Of a stretch of DNA of 64,000 nucleotides, positions 1 to 7,801 are shown one piece after another. The notes beneath the pieces are model-generated. The model had not been told where the DNA came from. It worked only from the letters and a program-made list of their open reading frames with translations, and searched no databases. Source of the DNA: UBA10649 sp965278945 (GTDB taxonomy: Bacteria > Actinomycetota > Actinomycetes > S36-B12); assembly GCA_965278945.1 (NCBI GenBank), contig OZ257128.1:2914001-2978000 (forward strand), written 5' to 3'. A program made the translations under genes and the position numbers. Positions within the stretch are counted from its first letter, which is position 1. Each line of letters begins with the position of its first letter.

Positions 1-231
1 ATCATTCGGCAGGAAGGCGATCTGCTGTGGGGATACGAACAGTGGGAGGAGGACGGTGAGCAGATGCGAGCTGATCTGACCGGGACCCTCACGGGAGAGA
101 ACGGGATCGTGCTGACTGAGTCGGAGGGGTTCTTCGAAGGCACAGTCAGCGGCGAAACGATGGTGGTTGTCTTCACCAAAGTTGCTCCAGCGCAGCACAC
201 CGCGTTCGAGGTGACCCTCACGCGCGGATGA
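1..231 (+). CDS. 3' end of an unknown protein (partial)
   Basis: Frame 1 is open from the first base and stops with TGA at 229-231, giving the last 76 residues of a protein whose start lies outside the window. The residues alternate hydrophobic and polar (for example the stretches GTLTGENG and GTVSGETMVVVF), which suggests a small beta-rich fold. I do not recognise the family. It converges on the restriction gene 23 bases downstream. GC is lower than in the rest of the window, so it may belong to the same acquired segment. Confidence 0.55.
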   Translation: MIRQEGDLLWGYEQWEEDGEQMRADLTGTLTGENGIVLTESEGFFEGTVSGETMVVVFTKVAPAQHTAFEVTLTRG

Positions 232-254
232 TGGCGCCGTCAGGCCACGTGGAC

Positions 255-1106
255 TCAGATGTTCGCGAACGTGGTGTCGTACTCGTTGCCCATTCGAACG
301 ATCATGCTGTCGTACTGAAAGTTGTCACCAGGCCCTGGCGCAGGGGGCCCATTCACGAGTTCGACAGGCGAACCGTCGTTCCGAAAGTTCAGAACTGTGA
401 TCCCAATTGCGTCGAACCCATTTCCTTCACGGTGGGCACGACGCGGAATCTCCGAGACCTTCTGGATAACTCGCGCGGTATCCCCCGGCTGACGATGTCT
501 AGACAGCTTCGCGGGCATTCCCTCTGAGAGTCGCTCACTATTGATCACGGACGAAAGGAACTCTGGGGCGGCGTTCACTTGGACGTACCCGATTGCGAGT
601 GCCTGACGTGACGCCCCGTGAACACAAAGGTGGGAGGAATTGAGTTCGTCGTAGAGCCTAGGCAAGGACTTCACGTGAGCAGTCATGCAGGCTTTCGCTT
701 CCATGGCGACGAGCACGGCACCCACCGAAGCGATCGGTATGTCAGGGAGCGAGGCGAGTACGCCGTGCTCGGCAGGCGTCAACTGCAGCCCGTATTCATC
801 AACCAGCGACTTAAAGGACCGCGCGTTGGTGGTGCTCACGCCCTCCGGTCTCGCAATCACAAGATCTAGATCTTTCTTGCGTCCAGTAGAGAAATCTCGC
901 ATCTCGTGGTTGACGCCCAGTGCGACCTTGCCGCTGACAGCATGTGCACGAAGTAGGTTCGACTGCGCAAGTAGGTCAAAGGCAACGCCCCAGCTACCGA
1001 CCTTCGAATGCCGGTCGGAGCGCGAGTTGTATTGCCATTGCTGTCCGTACTTGTCTGGCGGTCCGGGTTCGCTAAGGAATCTTGCAAGAATGCCGGGTCC
1101 ACGCAC
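255..1106 (-). CDS. Probable type II restriction endonuclease
   Basis: This 283-residue protein lies 48 bases downstream of the C5 methyltransferase on the same strand, the usual layout of a type II restriction-modification pair. A PD-(D/E)xK-like core is visible: KKDLDLVIARP (D79, D81) followed by AMEAKA (E136, K138). The conserved-looking tail TAHVKSLPRLYDELNSSH follows. These fit a Mg-dependent nuclease that would cut DNA not methylated by its partner. Family membership is inferred from context and motif, and no recognition sequence can be read. Base composition is less GC-rich than the core genes, consistent with transfer. The frame looks intact. The alternative is a non-cleaving methyltransferase-associated protein. 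Confidence 0.7.
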   Translation of the reverse strand: MRGPGILARFLSEPGPPDKYGQQWQYNSRSDRHSKVGSWGVAFDLLAQSNLLRAHAVSGKVALGVNHEMRDFSTGRKKDLDLVIARPEGVSTTNARSFKSLVDEYGLQLTPAEHGVLASLPDIPIASVGAVLVAMEAKACMTAHVKSLPRLYDELNSSHLCVHGASRQALAIGYVQVNAAPEFLSSVINSERLSEGMPAKLSRHRQPGDTARVIQKVSEIPRRAHREGNGFDAIGITVLNFRNDGSPVELVNGPPAPGPGDNFQYDSMIVRMGNEYDTTFANI

Positions 1107-1154
1107 ACCGCGAACGCTACCCGTGCGTCCAACTTGTGGCGAGCAGCCTCGCGG

Positions 1155-2327
1155 TCAGCTGACGAACAACATTCTTGAGCCGAACGCTTCGGTGATGTCT
1201 TCACGGAAGCTGGGATGGCGCCCCAAGTTTCCGGCAAGTAGTCGATTGCGGAACCCGTTGAGCGCACGGTCACTGAGCGGTGGCGCCTTTCGGAGATCGA
1301 CGACCTCCGAAAGGTGCTCGTATGGCAGGTGCTGCGGGAACTCCGAGGCCTCGACTCTGAACACCTTGCCGCGCTCACCCCAAGCGGAAGTTGGCCAAGC
1401 ACCGTTCTCGGCCCATGCGCTGTCGACTGCGTTGAAGCCAAGCGGACTGGCAAGGCTCCCTGCAACCCATTGTGAAACCCGGGTAGTTACTGCGTTGCCA
1501 ATCAACTTGTACCTAGTGCCTCGCTTTCGAGTGGCTTCGCCGACATCAGTCCAGCCGGCTTCGAAACCTTGCAGCAGTTCGGCGTCCTCGACATCAAGCG
1601 TCACGAAACGCTGTTCGAGGTCAGCCTCAGGGACCCACACCGCTGGAGACGACGGGATTCCGATAGTTGAGCCGCCTTTGAGGGTTGGCACGGCATCCTG
1701 AGCCCACCCCAAGCCTCGTTTGCCCTCGGTCCAGTAGAACCCGAACGCGTCGCTCTTTAGTTCGTCTATGGGACGGACACCGGCATCTTCACCGAAGAGC
1801 ACAGCCCTAGGGTCTTCAGTCCGTGAAGCAAGCAGAATCACACGACGACGGCGCTGCGGAAGCCCCGTAAATCGCGTGTCGACCACCCGATAGGCCCAGC
1901 GGTAGCCCAAAGACTCAACTTGCTCGACCAGGTAGGCCATCGCCCGTCCTTTGTCGAGAGCGAGCATGTTCGGGACGTTCTCAACCATGAGCCAAGGGAG
2001 CTTGGCGCCGCCGAGATCCAGCAACCGAAGCGCTTCGAACACGTGAGAAACGAGTCCCGACTGCGTGCCCTCGATGCCTGCGGTCCGACCGGCTTGCGAT
2101 AGATCGGTGCAGGGGAACCCTGCCGCCAGGACGTCTAGACCATGAGGCAAGTCGCGGAGCTCGCGTACATCCGGGTGCACTTCGACGCCCGGAAATCGGT
2201 GCTCAAGTACCTGTCGGGCCGGCTCCCACCATTCACAAAGTAGCGATGTCTCCACTTTGTCGCCCAACGCACGGTGGAACCCGAGCTCGATGCCCCCAAT
2301 TCCAGCAAACAGGCCCGCAATCTTCAT
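1155..2327 (-). CDS. DNA (cytosine-5) methyltransferase
   Basis: The enzyme transfers a methyl group from S-adenosylmethionine to cytosine C5 in a specific DNA site, protecting it from the neighbouring nuclease. The ordered motifs are present: motif I FAGIGG (residues 7-12), motif IV GFPC with catalytic C73, motif VI ENV (116-118), motif VIII QRRRR (158-162) and motif X GNAV (277-280). The target-recognition region is the short stretch between VIII and X. About 100 residues follow motif X, a C-terminal extension ending in a PLSDRALNGF segment. The ATG at 2327 has a GGAG site 8 bases upstream. The gene is transcribed first, before the nuclease gene, so methylation could precede cutting. Confidence 0.95.
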   Translation of the reverse strand: MKIAGLFAGIGGIELGFHRALGDKVETSLLCEWWEPARQVLEHRFPGVEVHPDVRELRDLPHGLDVLAAGFPCTDLSQAGRTAGIEGTQSGLVSHVFEALRLLDLGGAKLPWLMVENVPNMLALDKGRAMAYLVEQVESLGYRWAYRVVDTRFTGLPQRRRRVILLASRTEDPRAVLFGEDAGVRPIDELKSDAFGFYWTEGKRGLGWAQDAVPTLKGGSTIGIPSSPAVWVPEADLEQRFVTLDVEDAELLQGFEAGWTDVGEATRKRGTRYKLIGNAVTTRVSQWVAGSLASPLGFNAVDSAWAENGAWPTSAWGERGKVFRVEASEFPQHLPYEHLSEVVDLRKAPPLSDRALNGFRNRLLAGNLGRHPSFREDITEAFGSRMLFVS

Positions 2328-2636
2328 TGCAGATCTCCACCGGTCACGAAACGCACGCTAGACGCAAAGTCCGACAATCTCGAGCCGGCGCTCCGGTGAT
2401 GAACACAGAAGCGCTCATCTGGATCGGTGGAGGTCGTTGACATGATGCAAGCGTCCCTTACTGACGCAGTTCCGGTAGGGCCAGACCCCTCGCTCACTGC
2501 GGAAGGGGCTTAGCCGACGGGTTGTGGATATCTCCCTTTGATCGATCAAGGTGCGCCGATGTTCATGCAATCCGCCATGCCCTCCGCTCCGAATGGGACC
2601 TAGCACGTCCATCCACCAACCCATTTGGAGCCTCAC
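2328..2636. other. Intergenic region between the RM pair and the DUF4331 gene
   Basis: These 309 bases separate two divergent units. They should hold the promoters of the methyltransferase (leftward) and of the DUF4331 cassette (rightward), but I could not pick convincing -35/-10 pairs. No tRNA or attachment-site repeat was recognised. The composition changes here from lower GC on the left to high GC on the right, so this is a likely edge of the acquired segment. Confidence 0.5.
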
Positions 2637-3686
2637 GTGAGAACCCAAACCAAGACCGCGATCGTGGGTGGGGGCGCAGCAGCGCTCGTTCTCGCGTTCG
2701 CCGGTCCACCCTTGATAGCTGGGGCGGCCGATCACCTCGACGCCCCCGGTCTCGCCGCGCCCTCGGGTCGGGCAGACGCCGACATCACCGACGTCTACGC
2801 CTTCCAGGGCAAGAACGCCAAGAACACGGTCCTCGTCCTCAACACCGGACCGGGTGCTGGCGCGATCGCGCCACTCGACTACGGCACCGACGTGCAGTAC
2901 GTCGTGTCCGTGGATCAGAACGGCGACGCCAGGCGCGACCTGGCGTACGTGTTCCGCTTCGGCAAGGGCAACGGCACCGGAGCTGGGCAGGCCTACACGG
3001 TCACGCAGTACTCCGGCTCGTCTGCCGGCAACCTGAAGAAGGGCACGAAGATCGCGTCCGGCAAGACCGGCTCGACGAAGGCCTTTGCGAACAACTCATC
3101 GCGAGTCTTCGCCGGCCTGCGCTCCGATCCGTTCTTCTTCGACCTCGAGGCCTTCCAGGGCGCCGTGGGCGGAAGCGGCAACGGTCGCACCTTCTGCGAT
3201 GCGAAGGCGAAGGACTTCTTCGCTCCGCTGAACGTGAACTCGATCGTCCTCGAGGTGCCGGATGCGGCCCTCGGCAAGGCGATCGGCGTGTGGGGAATGA
3301 CCGTCACTCCCGACGGCCGCGTGGACCGCATGGGCCGTCCGGCCATCAACACGGTCTTCAACAAGGGCGAGGACAAGAACCGGTTCAACGTCACGTCACC
3401 GGCGAATGACTCGGACCTGTATCGCGCGAACGTCATCAGCACGCTGAAGGCTCTCGGTGGCTACACCGACAAGGCTGCCGGCGATCTCGCTGACGTCCTG
3501 CTGCCCGACATCCTCACGTACGACACGAGTTCCAAGGCCCAAGGCCCGCTCAACGGCCGCGCGCTGGCCGACGACGTGATCGACGCGGAACTCGGCATCG
3601 TCACCCAGGGTGCGGTCAAGGGCGACTGCGTCGCCGCGCACTCGGACTACAGCACCTCGTTCCCGTACCTGGGATCGCCGAAGTAG
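2637..3686 (+). CDS. Secreted DUF4331 domain protein
   Basis: The GTG at 2637 is chosen because GGAG (2627-2630) lies 6 bases upstream; the TTG at 2625 overlaps that site. The 349-residue product begins with a charged, then hydrophobic signal peptide ending near LIAGAADHLDAP. The mature protein opens with the ADHLDAP...ADADITDVYAF pattern typical of DUF4331. The molecular role of this family is not established. The two downstream genes encode a TPR protein and a NicO-type metal transporter, so metal handling at the cell surface is an inference from context. A strong hairpin follows the stop codon, so read-through into the TPR gene may be partial. Confidence 0.85.
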   Translation: MRTQTKTAIVGGGAAALVLAFAGPPLIAGAADHLDAPGLAAPSGRADADITDVYAFQGKNAKNTVLVLNTGPGAGAIAPLDYGTDVQYVVSVDQNGDARRDLAYVFRFGKGNGTGAGQAYTVTQYSGSSAGNLKKGTKIASGKTGSTKAFANNSSRVFAGLRSDPFFFDLEAFQGAVGGSGNGRTFCDAKAKDFFAPLNVNSIVLEVPDAALGKAIGVWGMTVTPDGRVDRMGRPAINTVFNKGEDKNRFNVTSPANDSDLYRANVISTLKALGGYTDKAAGDLADVLLPDILTYDTSSKAQGPLNGRALADDVIDAELGIVTQGAVKGDCVAAHSDYSTSFPYLGSPK

Positions 3687-3701
3687 TCACTCGGCCGGTC
3701 G

Positions 3702-3738
3702 GTGGTGAGGCGTGACCTTCCCGTTCACGCCTCACCAC
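3702..3738 (+). terminator. Hairpin after the DUF4331 gene
   Basis: Perfect 14-base arms (3702-3715 and 3725-3738, GTGGTGAGGCGTGA and its complement) enclose a 9-base loop, starting 16 bases after the DUF4331 stop. There is no clear T-run. It could terminate, or attenuate transcription into the TPR and NicO genes. Confidence 0.75.
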
Positions 3739-3779
3739 AACGAGCTTCGTGAATCGCTTATCTCTGAGAGGCCATAGCC

Positions 3780-5216
3780 GTGTCGTCCACCCTGTCGCCA
3801 GCGCCGCCTGCCGCGAGCCCCAGCCAGCCGCCGCCTCGTCCGCGACGACGCGTGGGAGCCGCGACCGCCGCCGTCGTCTTCGCCCTCGCGTTGACCGGCA
3901 CGGCCTATCTGGTCAACGCACGGAGCACGGACGTCGTTGCCTACGAGGAGTTCCCCTTCTCCGATGCCGAGGCCGTCAGCACTCCGCCCGAGCAGGCTGC
4001 AGGTCCGGTCGGCATCGCACTCGCCGACGCGGCAACGCAGGACACGATCGACCGGCTCGAGTCCGTCTCGGCGACAGCGTCACCGGGCCAGCTCTCACTC
4101 CTCGCCCGGCTCCTCCTGCAGCGTGCTGCTGTCACCGGTGACGCCGACACGTACGCCCGAGCTATCACCGCGCTGGACAGCGCCGTCGCCCAGGCCCCAG
4201 GCAACATTGCTGCTCGGTCGCTTCGCGCAGCAGCACGAGTGACCATGCACGACTTCGAAGGTGCCGAACAGGACGCCGAGCGCGTACTCGCCACCGACCC
4301 CGACGATTCCGGCGCGCTCGGGGCGTCGTATGACGCGGCCTTCGAGACTGGCGACTACGCACTAGCCGAACGTCGGCTGACGCGGCTCGTCCAGCTCGGT
4401 CCGCAGTCTCCACAGGTACTGTTCCGCGCCGCCCGCTGGGAGACACTGCACGGGAACACCACGGAGGCTGCCAGCTTGACCGCGCGTGCACGCGCGGCGG
4501 CCATCGAGGCTGGCGCCGTAGGCACCGCCCGGGCGACCTACGACCTGCTGGCCGGCAAGGAGGCCCTTGACGAGGGCCGCTACTCGATCGCCATCGGCGC
4601 GTACGAGTCGGCGCTCGAAGCCGCACCGGGCTGGCATTCAGCGCTTGCCGGGCTCGGTCGCGCCCGGGCGGCTGCCGGCGATCTCGTCGGTGCCGAGGAG
4701 GCACTCAGCCAGGCTGCTGACCTCGTGCCCCTGCCCGACACTTTCAGTGCCCTCGGCGACGTGCGTACATTGCTCGGCGACACCGCCGGCGCCCAGGTCG
4801 CGTACGGCACGGTCGATGTCGTCGCCCAGCTCGAGGCCTCGCAACAGCGGTTCAGCCGCGCGATCGTGCTCTCACGCTCCGATCGCGGAGTCGACACCGC
4901 GGCAGCGGTCGCCGATGCTCGCGCCGAGCTGCGCATGCGGCATGACGTCTACGGCTACGACGCACTGGCATGGGCGCTGCTCGCCGACGGGCGGCCCAAG
5001 GCCGCGGTGAGATTCGCTGACCAGGCGCTCGCACTGGGCACGCTCGACCCGAAGCTGTTCGCGCATGCGGGACTGGCGCACGCGGCCGTCGGTGACAACG
5101 CCGGCGCTCGGCGACTGCTCACGCAGGCCGTTGGCCTTAGTGCCAACGTCGACCCTCTCCTGATGCAGCGCGTCAAGGACACGCTCGCTGCCATTCCGAC
5201 GGCGGTGACATCGTGA
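3780..5216 (+). CDS. Membrane-anchored TPR protein
   Basis: This 478-residue protein has a Pro/Arg-rich N-terminus and one membrane segment at about residues 22-42, followed by an extracytoplasmic region. The rest is helical repeats of TPR type, for example ALDSAVAQAPGNIAARSLRA and AIGAYESALEAAPGWHSALA, spread over about residues 115-470. The repeats suggest a protein-protein scaffold rather than an enzyme. The GTG at 3780 has a GAGAGG site 8 bases upstream. Its stop overlaps the start of the NicO transporter gene by 4 bases (GTGA), so the two are translationally coupled. It probably works with that transporter and the DUF4331 protein; no partner is proven. Confidence 0.8.
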   Translation: MSSTLSPAPPAASPSQPPPRPRRRVGAATAAVVFALALTGTAYLVNARSTDVVAYEEFPFSDAEAVSTPPEQAAGPVGIALADAATQDTIDRLESVSATASPGQLSLLARLLLQRAAVTGDADTYARAITALDSAVAQAPGNIAARSLRAAARVTMHDFEGAEQDAERVLATDPDDSGALGASYDAAFETGDYALAERRLTRLVQLGPQSPQVLFRAARWETLHGNTTEAASLTARARAAAIEAGAVGTARATYDLLAGKEALDEGRYSIAIGAYESALEAAPGWHSALAGLGRARAAAGDLVGAEEALSQAADLVPLPDTFSALGDVRTLLGDTAGAQVAYGTVDVVAQLEASQQRFSRAIVLSRSDRGVDTAAAVADARAELRMRHDVYGYDALAWALLADGRPKAAVRFADQALALGTLDPKLFAHAGLAHAAVGDNAGARRLLTQAVGLSANVDPLLMQRVKDTLAAIPTAVTS

Positions 5217-6865
5217 ACCGGCGCATCACAGCGGCGATCCTCGGGGTCGCGACGCTGGCCGGCGGACTCTCGATCGTCGCAGCGCCTGCAGCCTCGGCCC
5301 ATCCGCTCGGCAACTTCACGCACAACACGTACGTCGGCTTCACCGTTACCCCCGATCGGATCGAGGTCGATCACGTCCTCGACCTCGCCGAGGTGCCCAC
5401 GTATCAAGAGCAGAGCGCGATGGACACCGACGGCAATGGCACGGTCTCCGATGCCGAGGCGGCGACCTGGGGCCGCGAGCGCTGCGCGACAGCAGCCACG
5501 CAGATCGACGCCACGACGTCTGCCGGTCCGGTGGTGTGGAACGTCGGACGGTCAAGCGTCACGTTTCCCGCGGGCCAGGCCGGACTGGTCACCACGCGCC
5601 TGGAGTGCCGCCTCTCCGCGCCGGTGAGCGGGGCAACGTCGTTCTCCGCCACCGTGGGGATCGAGGCCGGACGCGTCGGGTGGCACGAGATCACGGCCGT
5701 GGGCGACGGCGTCACGTTGCAGTCGGATGTGCCATCGACGACGTCGAGCGCGCGACTGACGGCCTACCCGGCCGACGGCACCGCGCTGGATGTCTCAAGC
5801 GTGAAGCTGGACTGGTCCGGTGCACCGACGACAACGGTCGCTGCACCGGTCGCCGAGGAGCAGCCGGCCGCATCGAGTGTCGTGACGACGATCGCTCCCC
5901 TCGGCCTCGACAGCGCGACCCAGGCGTTCACCGACCTCATCGGCCGGCAGGAGATCACCTTCGGGTTCGCACTTCTCGCGCTGGCAATCTCGATCGTGCT
6001 CGGCGGAGTGCACGCGCTGGCACCCGGCCACGGCAAGACGCTGATGGCGGCATCGCTCGTCGGCACTGGCGGGAAGCGACGCGACGCGGTGGTGCTTGGC
6101 GCGTCGGTCACCACGGCGCACACGGCCGGGGTGGTCGTACTGGCTGTCGTGCTGTCCGTGACGTCGGCGTTCGCTGCGGAGGAGGCATACCCGTGGCTCG
6201 GAGTGTTCAGCGCGATCGTCGCGATTGCAGTGGGCATCAGCCTGTTCCGGCAGGCCAGGAACGGTGGCGGGCTGGGTCACTCCCATGCCCACCCGCATCC
6301 GCATCCGCATCCGCATCCACATCCACATCCACATCCACATCCACATCCACACGACGAGGGTGATGGCCATGCGCATGATCAACACGCGCATGATCATCAC
6401 GACCATGGCACGCATGGCCACGATCACCTCGGACACGATCATCACGACCACGGACACCATCGGCCGGGAACGCTGGCGGTTGCGGCACCCACCGCCGTCG
6501 CACCTGCGCCTGCCGTCGTCGAGCCGAAGACTCGGCCGGCCACTCGCCGCGTCGTCGCTCTCGGCCTGGCCGGCGGCCTGGTCCCGTCGCCCTCGGCCGT
6601 GGTCGTGCTGCTCGCCGGATTCGCGCTCGGGCGCTCCTGGTTCGCTCTCCTGCTCGTCGTCGCATACGGGGTAGGGATGGCCGTGACCTTGTGCGCGACG
6701 GGGTTCGCACTCGTGCGCGTCGGTGGCCTGTCGCGCCGCGTCGCGGACGGCACGGCGGTGCCTCGTCCGGTCGCTGCGCTGCTGCGCCGGCTGCCGGTCA
6801 TCGCGGCCACGACTGTCGTCGTCGCGGGACTGTGGCTCGGTGTGCGCAGCATCCTGTCGATGTAG
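5213..6865 (+). CDS. NicO-family metal transporter with EF-hand and His-rich loop
   Basis: This 550-residue membrane protein is predicted to move Ni, Co or a similar divalent ion. Residues 1-29 form a signal peptide, and the mature protein opens with HPLGNFTHN, common at the start of NicO proteins with an extra N-terminal domain. Residues 71-82 (DTDGNGTVSDAE) are a textbook EF-hand loop with ligands at positions 1, 3, 5, 9 and 12. The transporter core follows, with the signature HALAPGHGK at 267-275. A very long His-rich cytosolic or inter-helix loop spans about residues 355-417, including a (His-Pro)n run. Direction (uptake or efflux) and metal cannot be decided from sequence. Translation is coupled to the upstream TPR gene. 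Confidence 0.88.
   Translation: MNRRITAAILGVATLAGGLSIVAAPAASAHPLGNFTHNTYVGFTVTPDRIEVDHVLDLAEVPTYQEQSAMDTDGNGTVSDAEAATWGRERCATAATQIDATTSAGPVVWNVGRSSVTFPAGQAGLVTTRLECRLSAPVSGATSFSATVGIEAGRVGWHEITAVGDGVTLQSDVPSTTSSARLTAYPADGTALDVSSVKLDWSGAPTTTVAAPVAEEQPAASSVVTTIAPLGLDSATQAFTDLIGRQEITFGFALLALAISIVLGGVHALAPGHGKTLMAASLVGTGGKRRDAVVLGASVTTAHTAGVVVLAVVLSVTSAFAAEEAYPWLGVFSAIVAIAVGISLFRQARNGGGLGHSHAHPHPHPHPHPHPHPHPHPHPHDEGDGHAHDQHAHDHHDHGTHGHDHLGHDHHDHGHHRPGTLAVAAPTAVAPAPAVVEPKTRPATRRVVALGLAGGLVPSPSAVVVLLAGFALGRSWFALLLVVAYGVGMAVTLCATGFALVRVGGLSRRVADGTAVPRPVAALLRRLPVIAATTVVVAGLWLGVRSILSM
6293..6352 (+). repeat. In-frame hexanucleotide repeat coding (His-Pro)n
   Basis: Four CCGCAT units are followed by five CCACAT units and one CCACAC, all in frame inside the NicO gene. 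Each unit encodes one Pro-His step of the metal-binding loop. Slippage would change loop length by two residues per unit without a frameshift. Confidence 0.9.
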
Positions 6866-6889
6866 TGCCTGCCCTCCTAGGATTTCCGC

Positions 6890-7801
6890 GTGACGGGTCG
6901 GTCATCGGAACTGCGGTTCGACAACGCGAACGGCGACGTTCTCGCGGCCACCCTGCATGAGCCCAGTGAGGACACAGGCGGCCCCGCAGTGCTGCTGTGC
7001 CAGGGAATGTCAGGCGCGCGGAATCTCGTCCTGCCGCATGTGGCCGAGCGGCTCGCCGACATCGGCATCGCCTCGCTGCGCTTCGACTACTCGGGGTTCG
7101 GCGACAGCTCTGGCGAGCGCGGGTGGATTGATCCCGCCGCTCGGGTCCAGGATGCGCGCATCGCGCTTGGCTTGCTCAGGTCGCAGGCGTCGGTCGATGC
7201 TGATCGCATCGGCGTCTACGGGCACAGCCTCGGCGGGCCGGTCGCGCTGGCCGTCGCCTCGGGCGACGCGCGCGTTCGCGTCGTCGCGGCCGTATCGAGT
7301 CCAGGGACTGGAGTCGCCATGCTGCGCGCGGCCAGACCGGCATGGGAATGGGTCGCGCTGAAGCATCGCCTGCTGGACGAGCACGCGCGCATCGAGTCGG
7401 GCGAATCGCCGACGGTCGTGGGCATCGAGGAGATCTTCCCGTTCAGCCCGAGGTTCGCTGCGGCCTACGCGGCCCTGAAGGCGTCGCAGGGCGGAACGAG
7501 CGCCATGGCTGCCGGCTCCGGTCTCGGGACGTCGTCGTTCTACCTCGCGACCGTCGACCGGATCGTCGAGTCACGTCCCGATGCCGCAGCCATGGGGCTC
7601 GCGCACTGCGCGACGTTGCTCGTCAACGGAATCGACGACGACACCGCGCCGATCGAGGACGTCGAGCCGGTGTTCGTCGCTGTCGCAGGTCCCAAGCACT
7701 GGGAGCTGATTCCGGGCGCCGACCACAACGACCTCGACAACGGCGCCGGGCTGGATGACGCACTCGACGCCGTATGCGCGTGGTTCACCGAGCACCTCTA
7801 G
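6890..7801 (+). CDS. Alpha/beta hydrolase
   Basis: This 303-residue cytoplasmic hydrolase has the nucleophile elbow GHSLGG at about residues 108-113, the oxyanion-side motif LCQGMSGAR, a probable acid in NGIDDDTAP and a catalytic-type His in GADHNDLD near the C-terminus. The fold resembles bacterial dienelactone-hydrolase or acyl-peptidase-like esterases; the substrate is unknown. It starts with GTG 24 bases after the NicO gene and may be co-transcribed with it. Its stop overlaps the convergent membrane hydrolase gene by 4 bases. Confidence 0.8.
   Translation: MTGRSSELRFDNANGDVLAATLHEPSEDTGGPAVLLCQGMSGARNLVLPHVAERLADIGIASLRFDYSGFGDSSGERGWIDPAARVQDARIALGLLRSQASVDADRIGVYGHSLGGPVALAVASGDARVRVVAAVSSPGTGVAMLRAARPAWEWVALKHRLLDEHARIESGESPTVVGIEEIFPFSPRFAAAYAALKASQGGTSAMAAGSGLGTSSFYLATVDRIVESRPDAAAMGLAHCATLLVNGIDDDTAPIEDVEPVFVAVAGPKHWELIPGADHNDLDNGAGLDDALDAVCAWFTEHL

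Noticed and set aside
1..2400. Prophage or integrative element carrying the restriction pair
   Set aside because: No integrase, tRNA target or direct repeats are visible on the right side, and the left side is outside the window.
6293..6352. Short tandem repeats as a CRISPR-like array
   Set aside because: The units are 6 bases with no spacers and are in frame in the NicO gene.
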